Assembly (NCBI GenBank): GCA_029856085.1
Contig: JAHQWI010000069.1
Coordinates: forward strand, 1 to 45,284
Reading direction: 5' to 3'
Length of the DNA stretch: 45,284 nt
Source of the DNA: Promethearchaeia archaeon
GTDB taxonomy: Archaea; Asgardarchaeota; Lokiarchaeia; Sigyniarchaeales; SOKP01
Position numbers and translations under genes: made by a program. Position 1 is the first letter of the stretch; every line of letters begins with the position of its first letter. Shown one piece after another: positions 1 through 8,698 of the stretch. The notes under the pieces are model-generated. The model made no database searches. It was not told the DNA's origin and saw nothing but the letters and a program-made list of their open reading frames with translations.

Positions 1-1
1 A

Positions 2-403
2 CGTTCTACATGTGTAAAAAGGATGGTTGGTGCCGTATTAGTTAAGGACTCTCACATTATTTCCACAGGTTATAATGGAGCCCCGTCAGGATTCAAACAC
101 TGTACTCCTGAATCCTGTGTTAGAAAAAATCTTAAACCTGGTCAAAATCCCGAATTTTGTCGCGGTATCCATGCAGAGGTCAATTGCATCATTCAAGCAG
201 CTATTCATGGCACTTCTATTAAAGGAGAAACGACTTTGTATACAACGACGTTTCCATGCATGAGCTGTTTGAAGTTAATAATAAATGCCGGAATCAAAAA
301 AGTTGTTTATAAAGAAGGATATAATATGGAAAATAAAGTTAAAGAAGAATTATTAAGAGAATCAAATCTAATTATTAAAAAATTTGATAAAAACACTTTT
401 TGA
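2..403 (+). CDS. dCMP/cytidine deaminase family protein, 5' end cut by window edge
   Basis: Likely deoxycytidylate deaminase, a zinc enzyme converting dCMP to dUMP for dTTP synthesis in the cytoplasm. The frame is open to base 2 and reads RSTCVKR before the first Met (base 23). RSTC.KR.VGAVLV is normal interior sequence of this family, so the true start lies before the window and the Met at 23 is internal. Visible motifs are the YNGAPSG loop, a Cys-rich insert (CTPESC, then FC), the HAEVN motif with the zinc-binding His and catalytic Glu, and FPCMSC with the two zinc Cys. The Cys-rich insert before HAE is typical of dCMP deaminases (ComEB-like) rather than cytidine deaminases. Stop is TGA at 401-403. 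Family assignment is strong; substrate is inferred. Confidence 0.9.
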   Translation, partial: RSTCVKRMVGAVLVKDSHIISTGYNGAPSGFKHCTPESCVRKNLKPGQNPEFCRGIHAEVNCIIQAAIHGTSIKGETTLYTTTFPCMSCLKLIINAGIKKVVYKEGYNMENKVKEELLRESNLIIKKFDKNTF

Positions 404-516
404 TGAGACTTAAATCACTTTTTATTGGAACTGGAATATAATTTTTCAAATCATAGGATCTATGGATCATTATTTTAATTAAACAAAAGTTATTATCAAT
501 ATATGGGTATGAATTT

Positions 517-1446
517 ATGAAAGCGATTGTATACACAAAATACGGACCACCGAGTGTCCTTCGGCTCAAAGAGGTAGAAAAACCAACTCCTAAGGACAAC
601 GAAATACTAGTAAAAGTATATGCGTCAACAGTAACATCGGGGGTGGTGATAATTCGAAGTGGTTTGAAAAACATATCTCCCATGACGCGTTTCTTCGCGC
701 GTTTATTTATGTTTGGTCTCAGAAAACCAAAAAAAGCTATACTAGGGTACGAGCTATCAGGGGAAATTGAATCAGTAGGCAAAGACATAAAACGATTTAA
801 GAAAGGCGACCAAGTTTTTGGAACTACCACCGGGTTGAAATTTGGTGCTTACGCCGAGTACGTATGTCTGCCCGAAGAATGGAGGGCAGGGGTGGTGGCA
901 ATAAAACCTGCCAATATTACTCATGAAGAAGCCGCCGTCGTACCTATTGGGGGAATTACTGCGTTACATTATCTTAGAAAAGGAAATATCCAGAGTGGAC
1001 AAAAAGTTCTTATCTATGGCGCTTCTGGAAGGGTAGGTACTTTTGCGGTACAGCTTGCCAAGCACTTTGGGGCAGAAGTTACCTGAGTATGCAGTACCAC
1101 GAATTTAGAATTGGTGAAATCTCTGGGAGCCGATAAGATAATTGATTACACTAAAGAGGATTTTACCAAAAACGACCAGACCTATGACGTTATTTTTGAT
1201 GCCGTTGGAAAAAACTCTTTTTCAAATTGCAGGAAAGCACTAACTCCGAACGGAACATACATGACAGTTAATAAGGGGATAATGAAAAAAAGTATTGAAG
1301 ATCTAATCTTCCTCAAAGAGCTTATTGAAGCGGGAAAGATAAAATCGGTCATAGATAGACGCTATCCGTTGGACCAAATTGCCGAGGCTCATAGTTATGT
1401 CGAAAAAGGGCACAAAAAGGGAAATGTAGTAATAACTTTAATTTAA
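517..1446 (+). pseudogene. NADPH:quinone oxidoreductase (zinc-free MDR family), interrupted by in-frame TGA
   Basis: MDR-superfamily reductase resembling quinone oxidoreductase/enoyl reductase. The N-terminal GroES-like domain starts [12 protein letters not shown]. The Rossmann fold carries the nucleotide-binding stretch IYGASGRVG and ends near [12 protein letters not shown]. No structural or catalytic zinc Cys are seen, as expected for the quinone-reductase branch. The frame is broken by TGA at 1084-1086, and the next codons continue the same domain (VCST...[18 protein letters not shown]). The paralogue at 2514-3470 reads DVTAVCST in the same place. A single change of GGA to TGA would explain it. 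All else is intact, so this is a fresh pseudogene, a sequence error or readthrough. Selenocysteine is unlikely because this is not a catalytic position. Confidence 0.82.
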
Positions 1447-1475
1447 AACCAATTATTAAATAAGGAAGTATTATT

Positions 1476-1778
1476 ATGGCAAAATGTAAAATTACTGTGC
1501 TTAAACGGTCGATAAATGAAGATTTTGCAAGAGAATATACTAAAGAGAAGGTAGATTTGTGTCCTAGAAATACTGAAGGTCAAGAATACATATCTATTGA
1601 TGGAGCAAAGCCTGAAAATTTTTGTGAATTTGCTTGGATTGATATCTACAAATATGGTTTTGCTCTAATATTCAATGGGAATTTTGGTATGTGGATGAAA
1701 GACTCAAAAACTGTTATAGCTAGCTGTACAGATGGTATCAGACCTGTTATTTATAAAGTTGAAAGAATTGAAGATTAG
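1476..1778 (+). CDS. TIGR04076 family protein
   Basis: Small soluble protein of 100 residues matching the TIGR04076 family by pattern: an N-terminal KITVLKR strand, a central FCEFAWIDIYK segment and the C-terminal signature ASCTDGIRPVIYKVER. The family is widespread in anaerobic bacteria and archaea and has no established function. It has four Cys (in AKCK, DLCP, NFCE and ASCT), some of which are conserved in the family as I recall it. The ATG is preceded by AAGGAAG at 1462-1468 with about 7 nt spacing, which supports this start. It follows the interrupted MDR gene by 29 nt on the same strand and may be cotranscribed. Family call fairly sure, role unknown. Confidence 0.8.
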   Translation: MAKCKITVLKRSINEDFAREYTKEKVDLCPRNTEGQEYISIDGAKPENFCEFAWIDIYKYGFALIFNGNFGMWMKDSKTVIASCTDGIRPVIYKVERIED

Positions 1779-1787
1779 GGAATTATT

Positions 1788-1901
1788 ATGATTATTGGGG
1801 AGATCAATAGATCAGATTATGTTCCCAATTCTCAACCATATAGAAAAAAATTGGGCAGTTTTTGTTTAAATTCATATCCATTTCAGTGCAAAATAATGTA
1901 A
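1788..1901 (+). CDS. possible 37-residue small protein
   Basis: A short ATG-to-TAA frame starts 9 nt after the stop of the TIGR04076 gene. The product is mostly polar with PNSQPYRKK in the middle and two Cys near the end. No ribosome binding site is clear and I recognise no family. The rest of the gap to 2098 is very AT-rich, with A-runs near 2067-2090, and shows no other coding signal. It may be chance or a remnant. Confidence 0.2.
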   Translation: MIIGEINRSDYVPNSQPYRKKLGSFCLNSYPFQCKIM

Positions 1902-2097
1902 ATAAAGATATTTCTTAGTATTTTTTCATTGTTCGCTTGTAAAATTTCGAGACTAAATTATCATTTTTTCTATTTAATGATTATATACTCCCATTATTTT
2001 TTTTTTCTGAATTAGTAAACATGCTCTTATTAGAAAACCATTCTGTATAATAAATAACAAATAAAATTAAAAATAAAAAAAAAATAAAAAAATCATA

Positions 2098-2481
2098 TTG
2101 AAGGTGAAAGATTTGTATAATTATAAACAATTAATTAGCGAACTCTTAGGTGCAGCTATAGCAGTTGCTTGGATAGCTTGGGCATTAATTTGGCCAGGAA
2201 ATATGGTTGGTCTCGTTATTGCACTTGCTCTTACTATATTGTTGGGTACGTTGTCTGGAGGACTTTTTGCGCTAAGTAAAGAGAAAATTAATTATAAAGA
2301 AGCTCTTGGCTGGCTATTAGGCGCCACTATAGCAGTTGCTTGGATAACTTGGGCATTACTCTGTCCGGGGAATATGGTTGGTCTCGTTATTGCCATCGCC
2401 GTTAGTATAATTTTCGGTACATTATCTGGAGGATTCATGGAACTAAGCAAAAAAGAAAGCTCTAAAACTAAAGAAAGCTAG
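2098..2481 (+). CDS. membrane protein made of a tandem duplicated two-helix hairpin
   Basis: Unrecognised protein of about 127 residues with four predicted membrane helices. It consists of two copies of a 57-residue unit (about 8-62 and 65-119). Each unit has LLGA(A/T)IAVAWI.WAL, a tight PGNMVGLVIA turn, a second helix and GTLSGG at its end. The units are similar in DNA too, so the duplication is fairly recent or sequence is under tight constraint. The start is uncertain. The longest frame begins at TTG 2098, but GAAGGTGA at 2100-2107 would also suit a TTG start at 2113. A T-run at 2495-2502 follows. Function unknown; the GxxxG-like turns suggest helix packing or oligomerisation. Confidence 0.7.
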   Translation: MKVKDLYNYKQLISELLGAAIAVAWIAWALIWPGNMVGLVIALALTILLGTLSGGLFALSKEKINYKEALGWLLGATIAVAWITWALLCPGNMVGLVIAIAVSIIFGTLSGGFMELSKKESSKTKES

Positions 2482-2494
2482 GAAACTTCTAATC

Positions 2495-2502
2495 TTTTTT
2501 TT
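2495..2502 (+). terminator. poly-T transcript end
   Basis: Eight T residues lie 13 nt after the stop of the duplicated hairpin protein. Archaeal transcription commonly ends at such U-tracts without a hairpin. The minus-strand MDR gene ends just beyond, so this also separates convergent genes. Confidence 0.45.
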
Positions 2503-2513
2503 AATTCATTTCT

Positions 2514-3470
2514 CTATTCTAGTACGTTTATCACTACTTTTCCTTTCAAGTGGCCTTTTTCATAATATCTATGAGCATCGGCAAGTTGTTCTAATGGAAA
2601 CACTTTTTCAACAATAGACTTGATTTTTCCTGCTTCAATCTGTTCTTTCAGAAAATCAAGGCTTTCTGTGGAAACATTACCCAAATATGACTTAATATGT
2701 TTATTTCTTATTTGTTTAAACAATACAGTTTCTAAATCAACGGTAACAAAAATTCCATTCTCGGTTAAGTAGTTTTTACATATAGAATATGAAATTTTCC
2801 TTCGGCCCACGGCATCAAAAATGATATCATATAATTGACCGTTTTGAGTAAAATCTTCTTTAGTATAATCTATCACCGTCTTAGCCCCAAGAGCTTGTGC
2901 ATTATTTATTTTGTCTGTACTGCACACAGCAGTTACATCAGAGGTAAATAACCTTGCAATTTGTACAGCATAAGTACCTACTCCTCCAGAAGCGCCATAA
3001 ATAAGCACACTTTGCCCCTCTTTAATATTAACTTTTTCTTTAAGACCAGTTAATGCTGTGCATGCTGTATCGGGTACTGCCGCAGCTTCTTCATGTGTCA
3101 TATTAGAGGGTTTTATTGCGGCATGTTCCTCAGAAATGCAACAGTATTCTGCATTTGCTCCAGGCTTTGGTCCTTTAGCACCATAAATAAGATCACCTTT
3201 TTTAAATTTAGTCACCTTCTTTCCTACAGACTCAACTTCACCTGATACATCAAAACCAAGAATGTTTGCTTTAGGTTTTTTAAATCCTGTCATTAATTTG
3301 GTCAAACCAAATAACTTCTTTTCACCAGTCCGAAAAATCATATCAAGAGCATTTACTGAAGTTGCATGTACCTTAACGAGTAATTCATTGCTTTCAGGTA
3401 TAGGTTTTTCCACTTCCTTTAGTTCAAGCACATCCGGAGAACCAAATTCTTCATATACAATAGCTTTCAT
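2514..3470 (-). CDS. NADPH:quinone oxidoreductase, zinc-free MDR family
   Basis: Intact MDR-superfamily reductase of about 318 residues. It has the N-terminal GroES-like domain (MKAIVYEEFGSP, PIPESNELLVKV), the IYGASGGVGTYAVQ nucleotide-binding motif typical of NADPH-dependent quinone/enone reductases, and a C-terminal end RYYEKGHLKGKVVI. It lacks the zinc-ligand Cys of alcohol dehydrogenases. The open frame reaches a TTG at 3479, but the family start MKAIVY lies at the ATG at 3468-3470, which I prefer. It is a clear paralogue of the interrupted gene at 517-1446 (shared [14 protein letters not shown] and LGFDVSGEVESVGK type segments) and may supply the activity that gene has lost. Substrate not deducible. 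Confidence 0.88.
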   Translation of the reverse strand: MKAIVYEEFGSPDVLELKEVEKPIPESNELLVKVHATSVNALDMIFRTGEKKLFGLTKLMTGFKKPKANILGFDVSGEVESVGKKVTKFKKGDLIYGAKGPKPGANAEYCCISEEHAAIKPSNMTHEEAAAVPDTACTALTGLKEKVNIKEGQSVLIYGASGGVGTYAVQIARLFTSDVTAVCSTDKINNAQALGAKTVIDYTKEDFTQNGQLYDIIFDAVGRRKISYSICKNYLTENGIFVTVDLETVLFKQIRNKHIKSYLGNVSTESLDFLKEQIEAGKIKSIVEKVFPLEQLADAHRYYEKGHLKGKVVINVLE

Positions 3471-3635
3471 AATATACAATTTTGAAAATTATATTACTTA
3501 TATAATTTGATTATTGATAGTCATAAAATATTTATTGCGTTTCCCTTACCAAGCCATAAAATTGCATGTACAATAAACACCTTAAATTTCAACAATCTAT
3601 ATATAATCTGGTAATAATCTTATGAAACATGAGTC

Positions 3636-4022
3636 TTAACCTAAAATTGCTAAGATAAAACAACACACTGCTATTACGAGTGATATCGGAGTCATGATTC
3701 GTTTTTCCCATTGACTTTTAGAAACTGCATTCATCAAGGTATTTAGGGTTGAATAAACCGCATATATCCAAATGACAATCGTAGTCAACAAATCATTATT
3801 GAAAACGGTCATTATTGCAGCTCGTTCTAAGACTGTAATTATCCCAAAAACGAATATTCCAACCGCAATTAAGCTCATTATTCTCAGCTTCTTGGGGAGG
3901 GTTTCATACTTCCCACCATAGGCCGCGCGTCCTAATGGCAAACCTATTGCCAGTAATACTTGGAAAATACTCATCAAAAAAAATAAAACACTTGCTATAA
4001 TTGCTACTATTATCAAAATCAT
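3636..4022 (-). CDS. four-helix integral membrane protein, unknown function
   Basis: Hydrophobic protein of 128 residues with four predicted membrane helices (about 2-28, 48-68, 82-104, 108-127). A conserved-looking loop LPLGRAAYGGKYETLPKKLR follows helix 1. The GLPLG..AYGG....LP..LR pattern is one I associate with a widespread small family of unannotated bacterial and archaeal membrane proteins. No catalytic residues stand out. It sits alone on the minus strand, divergent from the surface protein at 4198, with 175 nt of AT-rich DNA between them. Function unknown. Confidence 0.72.
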   Translation of the reverse strand: MILIIVAIIASVLFFLMSIFQVLLAIGLPLGRAAYGGKYETLPKKLRIMSLIAVGIFVFGIITVLERAAIMTVFNNDLLTTIVIWIYAVYSTLNTLMNAVSKSQWEKRIMTPISLVIAVCCFILAILG

Positions 4023-4197
4023 TATTCTCTGCCTTCCTAAGTATTAATATTTATAATTTTTCTTATCTTAAAATTCTAATTAAATTATCTGTAGTATGTA
4101 TAATTTTAATAAACTATTAGATTATCTCCAGAAGATATAAAAATGAGATTGCTAATAATTATGTTAACAAATTTTTTTATTATAAAGATTAGATAAA

Positions 4198-5520
4198 ATG
4201 AGACAAAATAAATTAAAAAGCCTAGTTTTTCCGATAATAATACTTAACCTTATGCTTTTCAGCATTTATACTATGGGTAATCCCCCAATGAAAAACGTTC
4301 TTATTGATGGGGATATAAATGTGGATGAATGGGCAGATGCAGATTGGAAAATTCCCTTCTATTTAAATGTAGATAACACACCAGATTTCAGTGGAAAAAT
4401 TAACGTAGATGGATACAACTTTTTTTACATAGGAGAAGATTTAAACAATCTATATTTAGCACTTGATCTTTGTGGCGACCGGTCTGACAATGAAACCAGT
4501 GAATGGATTGGAGTATGGTTAAATACTGCGAATAGAACATACGATAATTATTTTGATTGGGTAGATTTTTTTGATAATGGTGTAGAAACATTGCTGCATG
4601 ATGTTGAAGAAGATCAACCTTGGGATTATTTTTCGAAAAATGCTGGAATGTATACTCGATTTGTAAACGATGATACGGAAATTAATACTACTTATGGAAC
4701 AGTAGACGGGGGTGCCGATTTCTTACAATATTGGTGGACCGGGGATGTTAACATTACCTCAGAAACACTTGGAGCTGATGAACTCTATTGGATAAATTTC
4801 TAAGTAGATTTATCTAAATGGTTTCCATTACTGGATGAAGTTAACGCAATTCAAGATATAGAAATAAGGGTGGGAACTGAGCATGATGTAGTTATAGATG
4901 ACCATAAACTTATTTTATGGAATAGTGATGGAACATTACCGCCGTTAAATGATCCTGAACAGGTAATTTCTCTTAACAATTTAAATTCCTATCTGTTAGA
5001 ATATGTTGATTATGGTTTAGCTAATTTAACAGTTGATAAGAAACTCCAATTCAGCTTATTTGGTAATAATTCTGCTCCTTTTAATACGATTTTAGATAGA
5101 CTCGATTTTAATGTATTAATAAATTACACTAACTGGGCTGGACACGTTGTAGTTCCATATTCCACGATTAAAACATACCAATTAGAATGGAGTTTTGGAG
5201 CTAGCCCTAATAATGCGACTGATCATAGGATGTTTGAATTTTCTATACCAAAGACAGAACTAGAACTCTATGACACAAATCAAGAGTTGGGAATCATAGT
5301 TGGAGGGTATGGGACATTAGGATACATAAATGGCTCGAATTTTTGGGTTTTTTCAGTAATTGATTACCATCAATATGTAGAAGACAGTTCATATTACAAT
5401 TATTATGACATGAAGGGTCTTGCTGAATCCTCGGGAGTAATTTCTGGATACCCACTAATTCTATTAGTTGGAATAACTAGCATTTGTTCTGTGGTAGTAA
5501 TAAAAAAGAAATTTAAATAA
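4198..5520 (+). pseudogene. cell-surface protein with CBM9/DOMON-like domain and C-terminal anchor, interrupted by in-frame TAA
   Basis: Predicted exported protein of about 440 codons. It has a Lys-rich start and hydrophobic signal segment (about 4-27), an extracellular beta-rich region with many Asp and N-glycosylation sequons, a C-terminal membrane helix (about 415-433) and a KKKFK tail inside the cell. IDGDINVDEWADADW near residue 37 matches the start of carbohydrate-binding family 9-like/DOMON-like sandwich domains. An in-frame TAA at 4801-4803 breaks the gene after WINF. The same frame continues with VDLSKWFPLLDEV and stays open to 5520. A single GAA or CAA to TAA change would explain it. 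It ends just before a 10-T run. Single-pass surface proteins with a short cytoplasmic tail are common in Asgard archaea. Confidence 0.72.
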
Positions 5521-5531
5521 TATATTTCAAC

Positions 5532-5541
5532 TTTTTTTTTT
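5532..5541 (+). terminator. poly-T transcript end
   Basis: Ten T residues lie 11 nt after the stop of the surface protein gene, between convergent genes. This is a typical archaeal intrinsic termination tract. Confidence 0.5.
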
Positions 5542-5554
5542 CAATTTAACATCG

Positions 5555-6400
5555 TCACTTTTTTCCGAATTTAATAGCATCTTGAGGGCAAATATCTACA
5601 CATCTTCCACATAAATAGCATTCGCTTTTAGAACTATCTTCATATGCTTCATCTGTAGGACATATTTGCTCACACAGCTCACATTGTGTACAATCATCAG
5701 TCCTTCTATACTTATATCGACTAAATCTGCTCAAAATGCTAGCTGTAGCACCAAATGGGCAAAATAATTGACACCAAGGTCGATATATGAAAAAACTTAG
5801 AATTATTGTAAGGATTAGTGATATTATTGGAAATAAAATGACTGTTAGGGAAGCAGCTTTGAAAAGATTTAATCCTAAAAACGGATTAATATATTGTAAT
5901 AACGCAAAATTCACGAAAATTGTAGTAACAATTATCAAGGCAAAAAATGCCCATCTTACTATTTTGCTATATTTCTGTGGGATTTTGAAGTAATACTTAA
6001 CCTCTTTCTGCTTTTTTATGCTAGATTTAATTCTGAGATTCGAGATAAACTCCTGAAGGGCACCTAGGGGACACGCAAATCCGCAAAACATTCTTCCGAT
6101 AAGGAGGGTTGAGGCTAATAACAAAGTTACAATGACTATCATTGGAATTATTTGAGCTATTGGACCCGCATTGCTAATGGTCATAAGTATCTGCTGAATT
6201 GGTAAAACAGCATTTGGAATAGCACCTAAAACTAATCCTCCAATAATTATTGAAATCGTATAAAGGAGATACTTGTATTTTTTAGCAAGCTTACTCTTAT
6301 AGATTAAATATGTGCAAACTAAAACAATAAAAATCCACAAAACAAACATTGGAAAAGCAGTTACTAAATCAAAACTGGTTTTTTTAGCTTGGAAAATCAT
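5555..6400 (-). CDS. NapH/YccM-type polyferredoxin-linked membrane protein
   Basis: Membrane-bound Fe-S electron carrier of 281 residues with four to six membrane helices. Two CxxxCP motifs (Cys106/Cys110 in FCGFACP and Cys210/Cys214 in WCQLFCP) lie at helix ends, as in NapH, NosR and RdxA/CcoG relatives. Two classic [4Fe-4S] ferredoxin motifs follow at the cytoplasmic C-terminus (Cys237, 240, 243, 247 and Cys261, 264, 267, 271). Such proteins pass electrons between a membrane quinol or redox pool and a partner reductase. No partner subunit is adjacent, so the acceptor is unknown. It could also work in iron-sulfur or metal-centre assembly. Convergent with the surface protein. Confidence 0.88.
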   Translation of the reverse strand: MIFQAKKTSFDLVTAFPMFVLWIFIVLVCTYLIYKSKLAKKYKYLLYTISIIIGGLVLGAIPNAVLPIQQILMTISNAGPIAQIIPMIVIVTLLLASTLLIGRMFCGFACPLGALQEFISNLRIKSSIKKQKEVKYYFKIPQKYSKIVRWAFFALIIVTTIFVNFALLQYINPFLGLNLFKAASLTVILFPIISLILTIILSFFIYRPWCQLFCPFGATASILSRFSRYKYRRTDDCTQCELCEQICPTDEAYEDSSKSECYLCGRCVDICPQDAIKFGKK

Positions 6401-6510
6401 TTTTTATTGAAATTATTTTTAATTTATTATATGTTAGATATTAATGATATGCTAAATTCATAATCCTTTACCCATAAAGTATATTTTTAAATAGAAGTTA
6501 ATGATTAAAT

Positions 6511-7149
6511 ATGGTCGAAGATGTTGTCTATGTAAAATTAGAAATATCAATTCCAAAAAGTAAATGGCTTGCACAGATAAATAGAAATTACCCTGATTTA
6601 GTTTTTAAAATTCTTTCAAATAATCTTTTAGATAGAAATACGGGGATTTTATTGCTCCAAATAGAAGGGCTAAATATTAAAGATTTTAATTCTGATTTAA
6701 AGAACAATAAATTAGCTCTTTCCCAGCAAATTCTTTTTTCAGGAAATGATTTTATTATAGTAAATGTTAAAGAAGATGACCCTTGGGTTTTGAATACTTT
6801 AATAAAAACAGAATTACTATTAACTTAACCGATTATTGTAAAGGATGCTAAACTGAATGTAGATATAATTGCTGAGCGAAAAAAAATTGATCATTTTTTA
6901 AATGAACTAGAAAAAAGAGAAATTCAAGTAGATATTCGGAGTATTGGTTATTATCAAAAAAAAGTCATATTGACTAAGAAACAGAAAGAAATTCTCAAGA
7001 AAGCATATAAATTTGGTTATTTTGAAATACCAAGAAAGATCTCCCTAACCCATTTCGCTAAAAAACTTCAAATATCTCCATCTGCACTTTCAGAAACCAT
7101 AAGGAGAATAAATAAAAAACTTACTCAAAACTTTCTTGATAATTTATGA
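6511..7149 (+). pseudogene. HTH_10 (bacterio-opsin activator type) transcription regulator, interrupted by in-frame TAA
   Basis: Archaeal regulator of about 212 codons. The N-terminal half is an alpha/beta sensor-like region. The C-terminal half (about 154-204) is a clear HTH_10 domain: LTKKQKEILKKAYKFGYF, EIPRKISLTHFAKKL, then QISPSALSETIRR. The frame contains TAA at 6826-6828, after which coding resumes in the same frame (PIIVKDAKLNVD) and runs to TGA at 7147-7149. A C-to-T change in CAA would cause this. Without readthrough the product is a 105-residue fragment lacking the DNA-binding domain. The DNA-binding half has no good start of its own. The gene is divergent from the NapH-like gene, a possible target. 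Confidence 0.8.
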
Positions 7150-7231
7150 GATTAATCTGTTTTTAAGTTGTAGAACACGATTTATTTCTGAAATTAAAGT
7201 TTATATGTGATACTATTTTTATTAACAAGGC

Positions 7232-8251
7232 ATGCTTTTATATGCAATTCTTCTTCTAATAGTTGGGTTTATAGGGTTATTTTTTGGTGCTAAATTTGTG
7301 GTAATTGGACTTGAAAATATTGCTGATCGCTTACATATTAGTCATCTAATGGTGGGGCTGACGATTTTATCGATTGGGACTAGCTTACCAGAAATAGCTG
7401 TAAGTGTAATGGGTGCCTTTGATAAGATTTTAGGTATTGATCCTAACATTGATGGAATAGTAATTGGAAATAAAGTTGGATCATTTCTGACTCAAATTAC
7501 GTTAATCATTGGTATTTTAGCAGCTACCCAACCGATTTTTGTTAGTAAGTGGGAATTAAGAAGAGAGGGACCTATGCTCTTTTTTTCCGTATTTATTTTT
7601 CTTTTATTCTCCTTGGATAAAAAAATTACTCAATTTGAAGCACTATTGATGATAATTATATATTTCATTTATCTATCATTAGTAATTTGGAGTGAGAGAC
7701 GTTTACAAAAAATTAGCCTAAAACATAATTTAATGGAAAAACAACGCTTAGATACTGTAAGTTTTGAACCAATTGAGAGTCCTCATAAAGTAACATCAAC
7801 ATCTAAAGATATTGGTTATCTCTTAATAGGTCTTTTTATATTATTATTCGCAGCAGAAATAACATTACTATCAGCCCATGATATATCAAAAGAATTTAAT
7901 ATTCCAGAAAATGTAGTTGGAATCTTAATAGTTGGGTTTGGTACAAGTTTACCTGAACTAGTTGCTGATTTAACTGCTATAAGGAGAGGATCTTATGGAA
8001 TCGCTGTAGGGGATATCTTAGGCTCCAATATATGTGATATTTTATTAGCCACAGGATCAGGAGCAATATTGATTAGTTTTAATGTTCCGATGATAATTCT
8101 GTTGTTTGATATTCCAGTTCTATTCTTAGCGTTAACTATCGCGTTCTATTTCCTATGGACTGAAAAAAACCTAAAAAGATGGGAAGGAATACTTTTAATT
8201 AGTTTTTATAGTGTTTATGTAATTTTGAAACTATCTATGTTTCAAATTTAA
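7232..8251 (+). CDS. Na+/Ca2+ exchanger family antiporter (YrbG-like)
   Basis: Cation/Ca2+ exchanger of 339 residues with about ten membrane helices in two inverted halves. The alpha repeats carry the signature GTSLPE at 49-54 and 237-242, whose Glu residues bind the ion in NCX proteins. The second repeat has the usual GD.LGSN (260-265). The first reads GNKVGSFLTQ, without the Asn usually found after GS, so ion selectivity might differ. The central loop (about 155-192) is hydrophilic. It likely exports Ca2+ or another cation using Na+ or H+. Start ATG 7232 follows an AAGG. A T-run at 8261-8268 follows the stop. Confidence 0.9.
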   Translation: MLLYAILLLIVGFIGLFFGAKFVVIGLENIADRLHISHLMVGLTILSIGTSLPEIAVSVMGAFDKILGIDPNIDGIVIGNKVGSFLTQITLIIGILAATQPIFVSKWELRREGPMLFFSVFIFLLFSLDKKITQFEALLMIIIYFIYLSLVIWSERRLQKISLKHNLMEKQRLDTVSFEPIESPHKVTSTSKDIGYLLIGLFILLFAAEITLLSAHDISKEFNIPENVVGILIVGFGTSLPELVADLTAIRRGSYGIAVGDILGSNICDILLATGSGAILISFNVPMIILLFDIPVLFLALTIAFYFLWTEKNLKRWEGILLISFYSVYVILKLSMFQI

Positions 8252-8260
8252 GAAAACTCA

Positions 8261-8268
8261 TTTTTTTT
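8261..8268 (+). terminator. poly-T transcript end
   Basis: Eight T residues lie 9 nt after the antiporter stop codon, consistent with archaeal U-tract termination. Confidence 0.45.
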
Positions 8269-8439
8269 CAATATTATAAGAAAAAAAATTACTTATGAAA
8301 AGTCAATCTCTTTTTTACCATGCGATTAATATCGTCAAAATATCAGTAATAGATTTTAACAGAAACCAGATAATCCAGAAATTTTTGGTCGCAATTTGAT
8401 GACCTTATTTGTTTTGATTAAAAGAATTGATTGAAAGTA

Positions 8440-8462
8440 GTTTTGGTCTTGATGACCAAAAC
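8440..8462. repeat. perfect inverted repeat, 9-bp arms
   Basis: GTTTTGGTC and GACCAAAAC flank the 5-nt spacer TTGAT. It lies in the gap of about 450 nt between the antiporter and the MntA/HepT pair. It could be an operator or an RNA hairpin. No T-run follows, so it is not a standard terminator. The rest of 8252-8698 is AT-rich, with one startless coding-like stretch at 8456-8605. Confidence 0.45.
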
Positions 8463-8605
8463 AAGTAAAAGAAAATAATGATATATTCAAATACTTTCCA
8501 CATTTGGATTACAATATTATTTTAACTCACCTTAAGATAGGGAATGATACAAGTGAAAACCTTATAATTGTGGATATCGATGAGATTATAAATAGAGAAG
8601 GTTAA
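8456..8605 (+). pseudogene. startless coding-like stretch, probable gene remnant
   Basis: An open frame of 49 codons ends at TAA 8603-8605 and reads like real protein (FKYFPHLDYN, later ENLIIVDIDEIINREG). It has no ATG or GTG; only a TTG at 8504 could start a 33-residue product. It overlaps the inverted repeat at its 5' end. I recognise no family. It may be the 3' end of a lost gene or a mis-started small protein upstream of the toxin-antitoxin pair. Confidence 0.25.
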
Positions 8606-8698
8606 TTCATAAAATTTCAAATGCTTTTTCTACATAAACTGAACTTAATTTAATCTCTTATCGATGATTATATATTTTAATTAAGATATTATCTTTAT

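Noticed and set aside
375-830. Minus-strand frame of 151 codons over the first MDR gene
   Set aside because: It lies opposite recognisable MDR domain sequence and has no family features.
1084-1086. TGA in the MDR gene as a selenocysteine codon
   Set aside because: The position follows the nucleotide-binding region where relatives have a small residue, not a catalytic Cys. I saw no convincing SECIS hairpin after the stop.
4801-6828. TAA reassignment in this organism
   Set aside because: TAA ends many clearly complete genes in the window (for example at 8251, 13500 and 22400), so a general code change does not fit.
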